NCBI GenBank assembly: GCA_047495785.1
Contig: JBLDXI010000043.1
Location: 186,001 to 250,000 of the forward strand
Origin: Lepidodermella squamata
Taxonomy: Eukaryota; Gastrotricha
DNA length: 64,000 bases
Reading direction: 5' to 3'
Below are positions 1 through 12,221 of this stretch, piece after piece. The notes under the pieces were generated by a model that was given only the letters and a program-made list of their open reading frames with translations, had not been told where the DNA came from and did not search any database. Position 1 is the first letter of the stretch. Every line of letters starts with the position of its first letter. Both the position numbers and the translations under genes were made by a program.

Positions 1-302
1 CATCAATCTTGTCCGAGCGACTAACTCTTACGAAAACATAGACAACGGAGTGATCTATGTACGAAAATGTCATTCGTAGAAAGTATAAGACAATGCCGAA
101 TAATCCGGTACTTGCGGTAATTGTTCATTTTTAATGCAAGTTATAGCTGAAATCGAAATATTGATCGAAATCGATTTCAGGTGCTAAAACCAGGAAGCAG
201 ACACATATTCGCATGAATATCTTATGTGAGACAAAGTTCGACAACAAAACTATTCAGCTGATCAGTATAAAGTTTAAAAGATTTTACCTAGCGATTCCGG
301 CA
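1..302. other. 5' flank of EF-hand copy 1
   Basis: No gene is seen here. The segment from about 125 is a diverged copy of 6425-6622, the flank of the second EF-hand copy, so the tandem duplication includes the upstream region. An ATG at 213 is in frame with the EF-hand gene, but the matching position in copy 2 is followed at once by a stop. I therefore treat 213-302 as untranslated. Confidence 0.5.
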
Positions 303-1158
303 ATGGCATTCAGTACAAGCCCTGCGGAAAAACTAAACGATTACGATCATTCACTGCGAACAGCTGAAACTCCAAGCGTTCCTGAGAAGAATCCATTGCT
401 GGAAGCAGAGCGTGGCAAGCCATTCACAGCTGAGCAGATAGCATACATGCGCGATAAATATTCAAGTTATCACGCAAATCGCAATGGCGTTATGCCTCCG
501 GGTTATATGGATAAATTCGCGCAGTCAATCGGACTCAATCTAACCGAAGACGATTTGTCGAAAATGAAGCTACATTTCGGTAGGAGCGTTTGCCTATTTT
601 GCATCGAGGGTTACCTATTTTGCATGCCTATTGTAACCAGGGCCACATTTCAGCGAATGAATAAAAATAAGACTTATAAGCAGCAGAGCATGAAGCGAAG
701 TAGGACCACGGAACTGGTAGGGTTAACAAAAATCGTCCTAAGGGTCCCCAGGAAGGTGAGCTCACTGTACGGACCGATGGAACTGGTAGGGTACTTCGCG
801 GTGCTTCGCTCTCTGCTGCAAAGGGCTAAGTGATAGAACAAGAAAAGCGAATTATTCCCATTTTGTTGCGTTTAGTCGATATTTCTTCCAAATATCGAAC
901 CACCTTTCTCATGAACAGCAATTTCTAACATTTTGCGGACAATTTTGAGGAAGCGCAGCTCCTCACTCCTTCACGAGGCGAGAATAAAGCCTAATTCTTT
1001 ATCAAGTTTATGTTTGATTTACGAATAATGATGCTATTGATGATTCTATATCAGGTAAGGAGCCAAACTGCCACTTCGAGCAATTTCAAATCTCGCTTTC
1101 CGCAGTTTGGAGCGGCGACAAGGTGATCGGCTCAACTTCGAAGAAGCTAACTAAGTAA
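303..1158 (+). CDS. Degenerate calmodulin-like EF-hand protein, copy 1
   Basis: Two exons, 303-579 and 1055-1158, join through a GT-AG intron (phase 1) to give 126 residues. Residues about 45-80 have the helix-loop-helix pattern of an EF-hand, with HANRNG at the loop and SIGLNLTEDDLSKM after it, much like calmodulin's first lobe. The loop lacks an acid at positions 1 and 12, so calcium binding is doubtful. Exon 2 encodes CHFEQFQISLSAVW, which looks like the exit helix of a second, also degenerate EF-hand. The exon 2 frame is supported because copy 2 at 6623-7503 keeps the same splice phase, the same reading frame and a stop at the same place. The start at 303 is chosen because it is the only one shared by both copies. 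No signal peptide is seen, so a cytosolic protein is likely. The partner is unknown. Confidence 0.7.
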
Positions 1159-2569
1159 ATATAATAACTACGAAAAATTGGCTTTTAAATTATTTTAACA
1201 CAGGCATTAGTTGTGGGTGATGGTGTGAGCTTGCATGTCAGGTGTGAGATGGAAGCTCAAATTACGCGCAATTTGTTATCGCAAGCCGCCCATCATGGCA
1301 ATGGAATCTTTGTTCAGACCCATTGCCAGATATTTACACATATTTTGATTTGATTTTCGTTTTCGTTTTCGATTTGGGAATCGTATATAATGAATATTGA
1401 ACATTGATGAATAAGCAAAATGAAATTTACGATGGAATGGTTGTTGATCAGCGGCGTAACTAGGTCTACCAAACTGGTGGGGCCAGCCTTGGGGCCAGCA
1501 CATCTTTTCTACGTAATTGCGGCCCCGAATTTTTCAGACCAAAGGGTCCCCCCTGTGGTACCCTGAGGGTATTTTTCCAGCTGGTGGGGCCGGTGCTCGG
1601 GAATTAATAGTGAAATATTATGTTGCGACACAATAGAGAGCGACGCTATAGCGAATATCCACGCGCGGAATGAAACACTTGCGGGTAAGATTCTTTTAAA
1701 CGGCAATTTACTCGCCTATTTTATTACAAGGCGAAAATGTTTCCGTGTCAAGCTGACGGCTGTGAATTTCAAAGCTGTTTTAATATTATTACTATCAAAT
1801 AATACAACCCCTCGACCTCGAACTGCTCTGCGACCAGTTTAAGAAGCCGTGAGTTCAATTAAAAAGGAAATTAAATTTAATAGCTGGAGGAACAACAGAA
1901 GATAATTGCAGAAGTACTAGTTACTGGGAAACAGATTGAATTTAGGCCATGAGGGAACAAGAAAAAACATCTTAGAAAACAGTAACTTTGGTTTTGTTAA
2001 ATACACCTTCACTGGGGGAGGTTTTGATGAAAGGAAAACAGCTAAAGTTGAAGCGTAGTAGTATTTTTTATGTCGTAGTAAATGACAAGCTCCATTGATT
2101 TTAATATTTTACGTGATTTTTCGATTCCAAAAAGCAGGCTGATAGTCATCAGGATTGCTGAGAAAAAGGGCTCCACAGAAAACTGACGCGTTGTCCGTAT
2201 TTATCATTATGCCAGTTTTATGTTGAGGTGACTTTAAATTTAGGGCAGATTAAAAATTGTACATGCTACGTACTTTGTTGAACATTCGATTTAAGGGTGC
2301 GCGAATTGTATACAACATTCAGGCGTTTACAACTACAACGTCATTAGGTGGATAACACGATGGGTATCGGACAGAATTCTAGCTATGAGCTAACCTGTGC
2401 TAACCAAGATTCCGAGGCTGACACTAATTTCCGTTCATATTTCAGAATCTATTAAAATGCCGAAAATTACTTTCCTTTCAATTTATTTTAAATTTCAGTT
2501 GGTTCAACCGAATCAACCTTACCTACTTTTTTATTACTAATTTCTCCCGATAAGCTTTACTAAGGAGTG
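1159..2569. other. Gene-free stretch after EF-hand copy 1
   Basis: Bases about 1195-1330 are a diverged copy of 7550-7660, so they belong to the EF-hand duplication (probably 3' untranslated region). Bases about 1480-1720 resemble part of gene A's intron near 10765-10940, which points to an old interspersed repeat. A short relic near 2125-2200 matches repeats at 8365-8420 and 16565-16640 (shared TCATCAGG core). No coding sequence is supported. Confidence 0.5.
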
Positions 2570-3620
2570 GGATATATTTATGGCTGCTTCTACCCGGGTC
2601 CCAAAAGGGACGAGCAGGAACAGACGGTTGCCAATGAGCAACGAGTTTGAACAATTCGGTTCACGCCTGGCTCAACTTGAGCTAGTGATGAAAAGTACCC
2701 ATCAGTTGATCCAAGATATCTTCACTGGCGTAGCTAATGTAGCTAATGTGACAGCAGGTTCTCGTCGAATCCCAGCGAGCAAGAAGACCGGCAAGGACAA
2801 GGAATTGGTCAATACGGCGGAGATGATCACTGGCGTACTCAACGAGGACGTCATAAAAGACAGCCAAACCGGTAAAACTGATTGAAACATGACTCGAATT
2901 TTCTGCCACTTTATACCACTTGAAACTTTTTGTTATGTGCTCTCAACTTGGAACTCCTCCACCAAGTAATGATTATAGGCCATGGCAATGTCAATCAATT
3001 AACCGACAAAAGCTAGTAGAGCTCCCTATTTTGTGTATGACTTTAATATCGATATAATGTGTTTGAATGAAACTTTTTTGAAGCCCGTTAAGTCCTTGCC
3101 TTTCAAAGGTTACAAAATCTTTAGAGCTAATCAACCAGGTACAACTAAAGGTGGAGGCGTCGCAATACTTGTTAAAAATAAGTTTTGGACTCGAAGCGTG
3201 GACGCTCTGCCTGACCTCGGATCCGATCACTTGCCGATTTATTTGGAGTGTGGAAGTAGCGACCAATTCGCCTTTCCGGAAAGGCTCAACTTCGACAAGG
3301 CCAGCTGGTCAAATTTTATTGCTCAAATTAGGTTCGGATTGGAATCGCTAATCTTCAGCAATCTCCGAACACTAGTTGCCCTCGGATACACTGAAAATGG
3401 TAAATCGCCTCAAGTGCACCGCTGCAGGCGAAGACGGCATCCGGAATGCAACGCTGAAACGAGCCCCCGTCGAGTTTTGGAACAAGGCCACTGACATTTT
3501 CAATGCTAGCCTGAAAATTGGCTACGTATACCCAAGAAGTGAAAGGTCGCAGTTGTGACCATGATCTCTAAAGAGAGGAAAGATTGGAAATCGCCGAAGG
3601 GTTACCGCCCTAAAGGTTTT

Positions 3621-3655
<35 letters not shown>

Positions 3656-4600
3656 CTTGTCGCTCGTCGTGTCCTCCAAGAGATGATCTCGATCTCCAAG
3701 AAGATTATTCCTCGAGAGAAGAGTGCGTTTCGCATCGAACATTCCGTAGAAGATCATTCCTTTCGGATCATTCAACTTTCGGAGAAGACAGGATGGTGAA
3801 AGGAGAGGTACGTTAGTCGTATGCCTTGACGTCGAAGGAGCTTTCGACTTTCGACCGAATATAGTTGAATGGCCTCTGCTTTAAATTGATTAATCACGGC
3901 TTTCCACCCATAGCGATCGCCTGGATTTCGAACTTCCTGCTCGATAGGACTTTCCGTGTTAGGGTTGGTAACGGCCACTCGCCGATCTTCGCTATTTCTG
4001 GTGGAGTTCTGCAAGGATCGCCACTCTGCCCCATCTTTTACTCGCTGTACACAGCCGACCTCGTTCGGGACCTCCCAAGCGACTTCCTTCACGGCGTGTT
4101 TACTGAAGACCTCGCAGCTGCGAAAAGGCACAAGAGCGAGAAAATCGCTATCGACCGAGTGAATCACTCCCTTCAGAAAATTGGAAAATGGTTCAACAAG
4201 TGGCGGTTGAAAATCAACGCTCAGAAGTCTCAGGCGCTGCGAATCAGCCAAATCGAAGCCGCGAGCCGGCGATCTCGTTATTGACGGCAAAGCCATAGCC
4301 TGGGCTGACCAGGTCAAATATTTTGGTGTTTTAATCGACAAAGCTTTTGCTGAAACAGCAAGTTAAGCAGGTGATCGACCGAGCCAACATCCGTCTAGCT
4401 GCCCTGAAAGTGGTCAGCCAACGCCGCTTTGGCCTTAAGGCAAAAAATTATTTGACATTCTACGAAACTTACGTTATGGTTCTGCTATTATTTGGCAGCC
4501 CGGCGTGGTGTGGCCTCAGCAAAAATCAGGTTGCGTAATCGTCAGGCCTTCAGACTGCCATACCTTGGTCGAACGTCTCAAAGATGCGTCAAATGGCAGA
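2570..4600 (+). mobile_element. Decayed non-LTR retrotransposon (LINE)
   Basis: Order of parts: a possible ORF1 remnant at 2580-2885 (101 codons, heptad-like middle, no domain recognised); an AP-endonuclease fragment at 3033-3270 with MCLNETFLK and LGSDHLPI; then reverse transcriptase pieces. The RT shows AAGEDGIRNA (fingers), LDVEGAFD near 3820 (motif A), GGVLQGSPLCP near 4010 (motif B), and a damaged catalytic motif C reading FTEDLA where F/YxDD is expected. The reading frame shifts at least twice, a tryptophan codon has become TGA near 3540, and a (GA)n tract interrupts the RT near 3629. The element is dead. The motif set suits the jockey/CR1 group, but the clade is a guess. It separates the two EF-hand gene copies. 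Confidence 0.8.
3629..3653. repeat. (GA)n microsatellite
   Basis: About twelve GA units in a row inside the LINE reverse transcriptase region, between the fingers and motif A. Confidence 0.9.
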
Positions 4601-5340
4601 AATGTATAGTATCATAATATACTATCCCCGGAAATTTTTTATTTCATTTTTTTCAGGATAAGGCTAAGCTCTTATTTTTTTTGCTTAACCATGTTTTTCA
4701 GCATCACGTATTTTATGTTCTTTTTTCTTCTCTACTGGGGAAATTTTGAAATTGAAAATTCAATTGCGAAAGCCATGCTGCGCATAGAGAATAAAATCTC
4801 TGAGACGCTGTAGGGGACTTAATGTTTCCCGAGCCGCGAGGGTCTGAGCACGTGAAGCATGGAATTTTTTTTATAATTCGTGGCATTAGGTACGCTGAAT
4901 TGTACTGTGCATTTATGTGATTTTTGTCCATTTTAGATAGATCACTCAGCTTTCAACAACGTCGAAAACTTGAATTGAATTCCTCAGGTTGGAGAAATTT
5001 TCCGTAATTTCGCATCGCGTTTTTCAAATTTTCCAATTTCCGAAACACATTAGTCTCTTCGGGACTACTACACAATGCAACAATCGAAACGCAAGGCCTT
5101 GGAAGAAAAGCCTTAAATCGTTTAAAATTTAAATCATTTTTTTCTGGTATTAAAAACGTATTAAAATAGCAATTTAAATTTGTGCACGCATGCGAATTTA
5201 CAATTCAAATGATTTTTTTTTATTCTAAACTGTTTTCCTGAGCCAATCTCTTTGGTACCTATTTTATTGAAAATTATTTTATTCAATATTTTTAGCTTTG
5301 TAATTGATCGCTAAAAATGAGTTCTTTTTCAAGTACTCAA
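4601..5340. other. Gene-free, AT-rich stretch
   Basis: AT-rich DNA after the LINE. I see no gene, no clear repeat and no RNA structure. Confidence 0.4.
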
Positions 5341-5706
5341 GTAATCCGGTACAACTTTGAACATTTCACGCAAATCAGCTCTTCTCTGAAACCATGGGGA
5401 TCCACCGCTTGGGAATTTTACTTGTTGAGATCTAACATTTTGCCAAGTGTCATCAACACAGCCCCCACGGTCTCTTCCTTCAAATTCCCGAAAAAACGCC
5501 GTTTTTAGTCTACTTTGATGTGTTGCCTTGCGAAAACCGTAGCAGGTAGCGGCCTAACTTGGTGAATTCAAGCTTATAATTAGCCAAAAGAAGTCTGGAA
5601 GTAGAAGAAGACGTAGCCAAAAACCCGACCAAAATCCTATCTGTTCAATTTATACAGCACATTGAAGTTTGCATGGACGTAGGTGTTCAAAGTTGTACCG
5701 GATTAC
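5341..5706. mobile_element. Short inverted-repeat element (MITE-like)
   Basis: A 366-base segment whose ends are inverted copies of each other: GTAATCCGGTACAACTTTGA at the left matches the complement of the right end at 5687-5706. There is no coding capacity. I see no convincing target-site duplication, so the superfamily is open. Confidence 0.5.
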
Positions 5707-5753
5707 GGTAGTAGGTGAGATTTTGGAGCTGGCAAATTTTTCGGCGAAATCTG

Positions 5754-6173
5754 CTAGCTTGGCCTTGATGACCTCGCATACTTCTGCATCAAGGTTTCTT
5801 CGTCTTTTTGCTCTGCGCGGAAGCCGGTATTAGCTTCAACTTCGCCTAGGGCAAGGAGTTGAGAAACAGGCTCGAAAACAGGTTTTGATGAACCGATTGC
5901 TGACGCAATCGACTGCTCGGGCTTAAAAGCTCGCGAAAATTGCGTAAAGCTCATCTTCCATTTGCAGTTCCGTTAACGCGTCTTGACCAGGGACCAGGCG
6001 ATGCCGGTGCAGGTAAATTGGCGGGGATCACTTCCCGAAGCTGGTGTGACGCCATTTAGCGGCGGTGGGGAGTCTTTGGCAGACGCCGTTCTCGTGTGAC
6101 CTCGCGGCAGTAGTAGTCCCGTCTCTTCATCGTCGCGACCTGTCCTCCATGGGCTGTTGCTCAGCCTTTTCAA
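5754..6173 (-). other. Two adjoining open frames, origin unknown
   Basis: Two minus-strand frames, 5973-6173 and 5754-5954, lie end to end with a frame change. They encode 66 residues each, one rich in Arg, Pro and Ser. No domain is recognised and no paralogue is seen in the window. They could be a fragment of a retroelement ORF or chance frames. The rest of 5707-6420 shows nothing. Confidence 0.15.
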
Positions 6174-6622
6174 AATCTTCCCGTGAAGAATTTTAAGAGT
6201 AAGAAAAGAGAGATTTTTCTCTCAATATGTAACAGGAGCTCCTACTGGTTAACCGGCCTATACTTTCCACCCTTGATATTTCAAACGATCAAAAGACAAG
6301 GCAGGACCTAAATAAAGGACACCTCCTAAGAAGTCGGCTCAGTTTTGCTTCGATCTTGACCAGGCGAGTTCTCACATAATCGCTCTTCGTATTAAATAAA
6401 GGGCAATACTAAAGGGCAAGAAAGTAGTTATTATTTTTAATGCATGCACAATGTAGCGGAAATCGAAATATCGATCAAAATTGATTTCAGTTATAGCTTA
6501 GGTGCTAAAACCAGAATCAGACACATAGCCGCATGAATATGTAATGATGTGAGCCCGAGTTCGACTACAAAACTATGAAAATGCGCAGCATATAGCATAT
6601 ATTTAACTCCGCGATTCCGGCG

Positions 6623-7503
6623 ATGGCATTCAGTACAAGCCCTGCAAAGAAAATAGGCGATTTCGCTCCGTCACTGCGTTCAGCAGAACCTCCAAGCGTT
6701 CCTGAGAAGAATCCATTGCTGGAAGCAGAGCGTGGCAAGCCATTTACGGCTGAGCAGATAGCATACATGCGCGATAAATATTCAAGTTATTACGCGAATC
6801 GCAATGGCGTTATACCTCCGGGTTGTATGGACAAATTCGCGCAATCAATCGGACTAAATCTAACCGGAGACGATTTGACGAAAATGAAGCAACACTTTGG
6901 TGAGAGCTTTTGCCTTATTTGCATCGAAATGGAGTATAACCAGGGCCAGAATTTCCACGTTCAATTAATGACCGAATTAAGACTTAGGATTAAGCTGTAC
7001 AGGAATAACCCGTTCTCTTGTGTTCGGCCGATATGCGTTCTGAACATCGAACCGATGCTACCGAATATAAGAATGTTGATACTTTATACTTTTCCAGTGA
7101 GAGTAATTGAGAGAACCGACTTCTCCTCACGCGGCGAAACTAAAGTATCTGGCTTAATTTCTTATGTTTCGATTGAAGATAAATTCAGTGTTTTTAAGGT
7201 GTGTAAGTGTGTAAATGTTATACACCAAAGCGGGCAAATTTACACACCAAAATTTTGAAAATTTTCAATTTTTGCATTTACTCACCCCCAAAATGGCTCA
7301 AAATTACACACCAATAGTACCCAACTTACACACCAAAGCCGTCCTTAAAAAAACACTGATCAATCGTAATATCACATTCTATTGGTAATTTCATATTAGG
7401 AAAGCAGCCAAACTGCCACTTCGATCAATTCCAAATCTCGCTTTCCGCAGTTTGGAGCGGCGACATAGCGATCGCCTCCGCTTCGAAGAAGCTAACTAAG
7501 TGA
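6623..7503 (+). CDS. Degenerate calmodulin-like EF-hand protein, copy 2
   Basis: This is the second tandem copy of the 303-1158 gene. Exons 6623-6899 and 7400-7503 join at phase 1 to give 126 residues. The EF-hand loop reads YANRNG, followed by SIGLNLTGDDLTKM. As in copy 1, the first and last calcium-ligand positions of the loop are not acidic. Exon 2 reads CHFDQFQISLSAVW and ends at TGA. Differences from copy 1 are scattered and keep the frame open, which suggests that both copies were under selection for at least some time. The intron carries a 173-base inverted-repeat insertion (7186-7358) that copy 1 lacks. No signal peptide is seen. Function beyond a degenerate EF-hand is not known. Confidence 0.7.
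7186..7358. mobile_element. Small inverted-repeat insertion in EF-hand intron
   Basis: The ends are inverted: CAGTGTTTTTAAGG at the left and its near-complement at 7340-7358, with TACACACCAAA-like repeats inside. The same intron in copy 1 lacks this block, so it inserted after the gene duplication. I see no clear target-site duplication. Confidence 0.5.
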
Positions 7504-8084
7504 ATATTATTACCGAAAAATCATAATATTATACCCCAAATTATTTTATCATAGGCATTAGTTGTGGGCGATGGTGATGGAAGCTCAAATCACGAAGTAT
7601 TTGTAAACGCAAGCCGCTCATCATGCCAATGGAAACCACCTTTGTCTCGATCTGACCCATTGTCATATATTTAAACATTTTTTGATTTAGGACTCGTATG
7701 TATTGAATCGTCGATATCATACGGTTGTTCATTCAAAATTCAGAAACTTTTGCAGAAAATCGGCAACTCCAGAGCTCAAGAATAACTGAGTGGTGGTAAT
7801 CTTTAATTCTTTAATAGGAACCTTTACCGTGCATTTTCTGTTTCCGTTACCTATGGGACACGCTGTAGAAGCTTGAATCCTAATTCCTAATCACACGATG
7901 CCAGAGAATTCGTAACTTAATGTTGTGGCTCATAATAAGTCCTTTATTAAACCGGGGTGTAAAGTATGACTGCTGCATAGTCCCGCAAACGAAAATAGGG
8001 CGCAAAATAGCCCGCAAGCGATCACAAAAAATAAACTGAAAATACTAAGTATTATCGGCTTTCTTTCAAGAGAGTTTCTTGTTG
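7504..8084. other. Gene-free stretch
   Basis: Bases 7550-7660 match 1195-1330 (duplicated 3' flank of the EF-hand gene). Nothing else is recognised. Confidence 0.4.
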
Positions 8085-8215
8085 CTGCTGTACTTCATGT
8101 CGTTGCCGATGCATCGAAAAGCTGCAACTGCTGAAAGCGACGTAAGGGTTTGGGGTTTGGGTAGTTAGGCGAAGTTATCTCGATTGAAGTACAGGCATTG
8201 ATGACTCCGCCACTG
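8085..8215 (-). pseudogene. Relic exons of the astacin-family gene
   Basis: Two scrambled fragments lie just downstream of gene A on the same strand. Bases about 8085-8140 match the exon of C' that encodes FRCIGNDMK. Bases about 8140-8212 match the start of the CUB exon (GGVIN...CTSIEITSPNYPNP) with small deletions. The order is not that of a working gene and neither part is open at its ends. They are remains of a further family copy. Confidence 0.6.
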
Positions 8216-8364
8216 AGATTGATTGATCACTGATTGTGGTCGGACAGCGGACATCTGATAAAACAGCGTACAAGTAACAAGTCAGCGTTTGTACCATAAG
8301 AAATCATGAACGTCAACAAGTGAAAAGTTTGGTTAGGTGAAGATTGACAATTTGATTCAAAACT

Positions 8365-8420
8365 CAGGTTGAAAGTCATCAGGGTGATTGATGAAAAAGG
8401 CTTCTAAGGCTTCACTTGTA
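8365..8420. repeat. Interspersed repeat with TCATCAGG core
   Basis: Matches 2125-2200 and 16565-16640 over a few dozen bases (tcatcagg, then agaaaa..gg.tc). Old and diverged. Type unknown. Confidence 0.35.
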
Positions 8421-8738
8421 AAAGTGACTGCCACCACACATGATTACGGCCACCAAAATTGACAAAAGAGGAAAAAAACCACTTGAGACCGTGGCAGCTG
8501 GTCGTCACTGTCATTTCGGCAGGCTGCTCTAGTTGTGCATTTTATCATCACTTCACGCCAAAAATTAACCAATGAAGGAAGGGTTAACCCTAGTCATTGT
8601 TTCTGATAACAGCAAGAACAATTCCACAAGCCTTCACCCATTACATTCCTTTATTAAGTCAACTCCACAATAAACGCAACTCATCACAATGGGCGAAACC
8701 ATAAATATACGATGACGTCATCGGATAAATCAGCTCCA

Positions 8739-11700
8739 TTAAGGTTTCTCGTCGAGGCAACTGTTCATATTCCTTTCGAAGTATTTGAACGCGTTGAAGA
8801 CTTTGACCTATCAAAATCAGGTCTTGGGTCTGAAGATGAAGAAGGTAAATAATATGCCTGCTTACCTGCGTCTCGCTTGCTGCGCACTTACCGTCGCATC
8901 TGTAACCAGTTACCGATGAGAGGCACAATCTGGCATTCTATAATCGTCGCGATTGAAACAGTTCAAGAAGCAGCTACTAAGGACTCACCCCAATTGAACA
9001 ATTGTCCGTAGTGATAGGATAGATACTCAGCATAGTCCTATCGTTGGCCGAGCAGGTTTGACGACATCCTGTGAATCGCCCGGTCGATTTTGAAGCACAG
9101 CGGACAAAAATTTTTGGCGCCGGAGCTGAAAAGGAGATATCGAGAAATTAATTAATTTGGGACCGAAGACTTCTAGGAACGCAAAAAAATCAACTTAAAA
9201 CAGTGCAATTTCCATTTTTACGCTTTTCAACGATTCGCCGTAGCCTACGACGAATCGTTGACCCGGAAAATACTTTTTGGCAGACGCAGGATTTGGATCC
9301 AAATATCAAATCTCACAGTCTATTTTTGGCAGGTAAAGTTTTAAGATTGCATTTTCAGCAGACTTCTCTGCGCAGTTGCAAGCAGTCACTCACTCGTAGG
9401 TGATGTTATCGGTGTGACAGTGAGATTGCACGGTTCTGTTACGTTGCTGTCAACGTAACAGTATGGTCCTGTAGCAAGTGATTCTGGATTGCGACAGTAG
9501 TTGTTCTGGCTAACGTTGGGGCCTCCTGGGAACTTGAGTCTTTCGATCAGATTGACAAGTGCATTCGCTCCCTCCACATCGATATTCACCCAAGGTTTGC
9601 ATGGCTTCCCGGTTAGCGACGTGGCAACAGATCCTTCGTAGTCGTAACCAGTAGGGGTCAGTCTCAGCTCGGCTTTGTTGTCACTCGGGCAGCTTGATCG
9701 AGCAATCAACCGGAAGCCTTTACCAGGCGTTGGCGAGGTCGATTTGAAGTAGACGATGGCCTTGTTCGTAGAGCTTTCGTAAACCTTTCCAGCGGTTGCG
9801 CCGTAAGAGCAGTAGCGGAAATATGGTTGCGTGCCATCGGTTGGGTTGCGGAACTCGACGTAATCGAAACAAGAGTCACTCAATGTTGAGAAACCACTTC
9901 GAACTGCGGAAATTAGTTCAGAGAATTATTGTCATGGCTATGGAGCAATTGCTCACCTGTTCCCACCGTTAGATCTGGTCTTCCGTCGAAGCCAAAAATA
10001 GTACCAGGCTAGATTTTTTGATGTTGATCAAAACTCGCAAATTCGACCTTAAATTTGAGAAAATTACCTGAGAGCTGATAACCCACCACGTGCAAGTGCT
10101 GTAGGCGACATACGGATTTGGGTAGTTGGGTGAAGTTATCTCAACCGAAGTACAAGCCGGTAAATTGATGACTCCGCCGCATGTCTCGTTGCCGAATGGC
10201 GGTTGCTGTTCGCAGGTTGGGCCGCCGAATCCTGGTGGGCATTTGCAACGATCGCAGTTTTTCGGATCGCGATATCCACCAAATTTGCAATCTGGAGCTG
10301 TTCCGCTGCAAATGCCTGGAAAACGAATACTTCTGTTGACGAATGTGGAACGTTTAATGGGGTTTTATGTATTAGCCGACCTCATTTGCAAACGGGGGCT
10401 ATCACTTTGCAGTATTTAGAGCCGAATTTAGAGACATGGAATTTAGAGATTTTTTCAGAATTGAGAGCCGCGCGCTTTGGCAAATGAGGTCGGTTATTGC
10501 TTATACTGCCCTTCGACGAAATGCTTCAACTGGCTATCAATGTGCAAATGTCGGTGTCGTTATGAATCGTACGCAATGCGTGCAAGAATGCAGGAAACAT
10601 GAGAAATCAAAAATCGATGCATTGAAGCGATAATCTCAAGCGATATTAATGATGAATCAAGAAAATAATTTGGACGCGAGCACATTTTTTTCTCGCAATT
10701 ATCAAGTGAATTGTGGAACGGTTAAACAGTTGTTCGAGCTACTTAAGGCATGTGACCAGGGCCCAGGGCACGAAGTTGGATCGGACTAGAGGGGTATTTT
10801 CAGGCCGGCATTTTATGACCAATGTGTCTCCCCTGTGGTCTTTTTGAGGTCTTTCTTAGCGAACTGCGAACAGAAAAATTAAAAGTAATCCTTAAATTTT
10901 TGCGCTGCAACATAGGGAAGCCTAGTACGACGCCGCGGCCTCACGCGCGCTCGTTGACCAACGAACGAAGAAAATCCCGTTGCTAATGTGCTAATGTAAA
11001 GAAGATATTTTTCAAAACTCTAATTTCTTTATTATTTTATTATTTATTATTTAATTTGTTTTTAAATAAAAATTTGATTTGCAGTGAAAAACAGGTAGAA
11101 ACGACGGGAAATTTGAGTTTCTCGTCGTCTCTGTTCCAGGCCGTTTCACTCGGGGAATCAGGGAATACTCTGTGGTTAGCCATGGAGAAATATAATTCCC
11201 CCTCCCCTCTCCCGATCCGTTTGGCTGTGCCAAACTCGCTGGGGTTCCTGAGAGGATTTTCCATATTTCCCCATATTTCTTCCGAAATCTAGTGATTAGA
11301 GTAATTTTCACCATACCTGAGCAGTTGTACATGATGTTGAGCGCTTTGAAATCGTTGAAAGAGGTGAAAGGCGCATTCATAGCTCCAATGTAGCGCAAAT
11401 CTTTCGGCAGAAAATTCGCACCTGCTTCCAGAGGGTGCACCATAGTAGCCGAGCCGTAGTCGAATGGCACGCCGTAACTGGATGTATTAGGTTTAATAGA
11501 ATTCCTGAAAAAAATCAACAAGTAATATTTTGGACAAGTCGATCAGAATACATACTGTATTACGGGTGGAACGTTGATGTAGTTTCCTCGGTCGTATCGT
11601 TCAAATTGGCGGATCTTGTAAAAATTGATTTTCTGCACCTCATTTATATGATCAGAAAAAAAGCTTACCAACCACGCGGCATCTGCCAAGAATCGATGAA

Positions 11701-12221
11701 TTGCCTGGAAATTGCAATAAATGAAGACGAATACGTTTTTTATACAAAACGCGGCACCTCTATGCTGACGTGATAACTGCGCTCATCGAAGTAATCCGCC
11801 ATGTACATCGGTGAACTTAGAGAAGGGAAAAGGAATTATGATTTCACAAAAAATTAAGAAATAATCGAAATTACTTGAAACCCATTTCATAAAAAGTAGC
11901 ATATCCTCCAGTTTCAGCTAGAAATGGCCATATGACGTAATCAATACAGGTTTCTTGTTTGTAAATTTCAAGTATAGAAATGGTTCGGTTCTTGAAAGCG
12001 TCACCTGGAAGCAAAATGGAGGGTCAATATCTCATTTCCCGTAATATCATGTTTAATGATTACTTGTACTAGTGGAGAACGCAACGGGAATCAGCCTGTC
12101 CGCTTTCACCATTACAGTCAGCTGAAAGTACATAACAGTCCCGGAATGAGTAATAAATGTAAAATTCTGCTCCAAAAACTCTCACCGTTTCAAGCATTGC
12201 AATTGCCAAAAATATATTCAT
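8739..12221 (-). CDS. Gene A: secreted astacin-like pseudoprotease, EGF-CUB-kringle
   Basis: Thirteen exons (12221-12186, 12121-12064, 12004-11875, 11815-11758, 11704-11669, 11614-11556, 11504-11317, 10315-10068, 10008-9957, 9903-9394, 9125-8989, 8937-8866, 8807-8739) join to 550 residues. Order: a short hydrophobic start (MNIFLAIAML) that is probably a signal peptide; an astacin-like domain from about residue 32 to 188 (ETCIDYV, FERYDRGNY, FDYGSATM, IMYNC); an EGF module (CKFGGYRDPKNC, CPPGFGG); a CUB module; a kringle (GYDYEG, NYCRNP, PYCY); and a C-terminal cysteine-rich module. The zinc motif reads HRFLADAAWLI instead of HExxHxxGxxH, so two His and the catalytic Glu are lost. The Met-turn Tyr is Pro. 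A binding or signalling role outside the cell is inferred. Intron 7 is about 1 kb and holds repeat DNA; most other introns are short. Confidence 0.85.

Noticed and set aside
213-302. Longer start for EF-hand copy 1
   Set aside because: The matching upstream ATG in copy 2 is followed within three codons by a stop, so only the start at 303 is shared.
5317-5508. 63-codon plus-strand frame
   Set aside because: It overlaps the left end of an inverted-repeat element and shows no protein-family features.
8659-8928. Read-through of the last intron of gene A giving a longer C-terminus
   Set aside because: B and C splice here at the same phase, and splicing gives A the same conserved FERNxNSC ending and exon length of 69.
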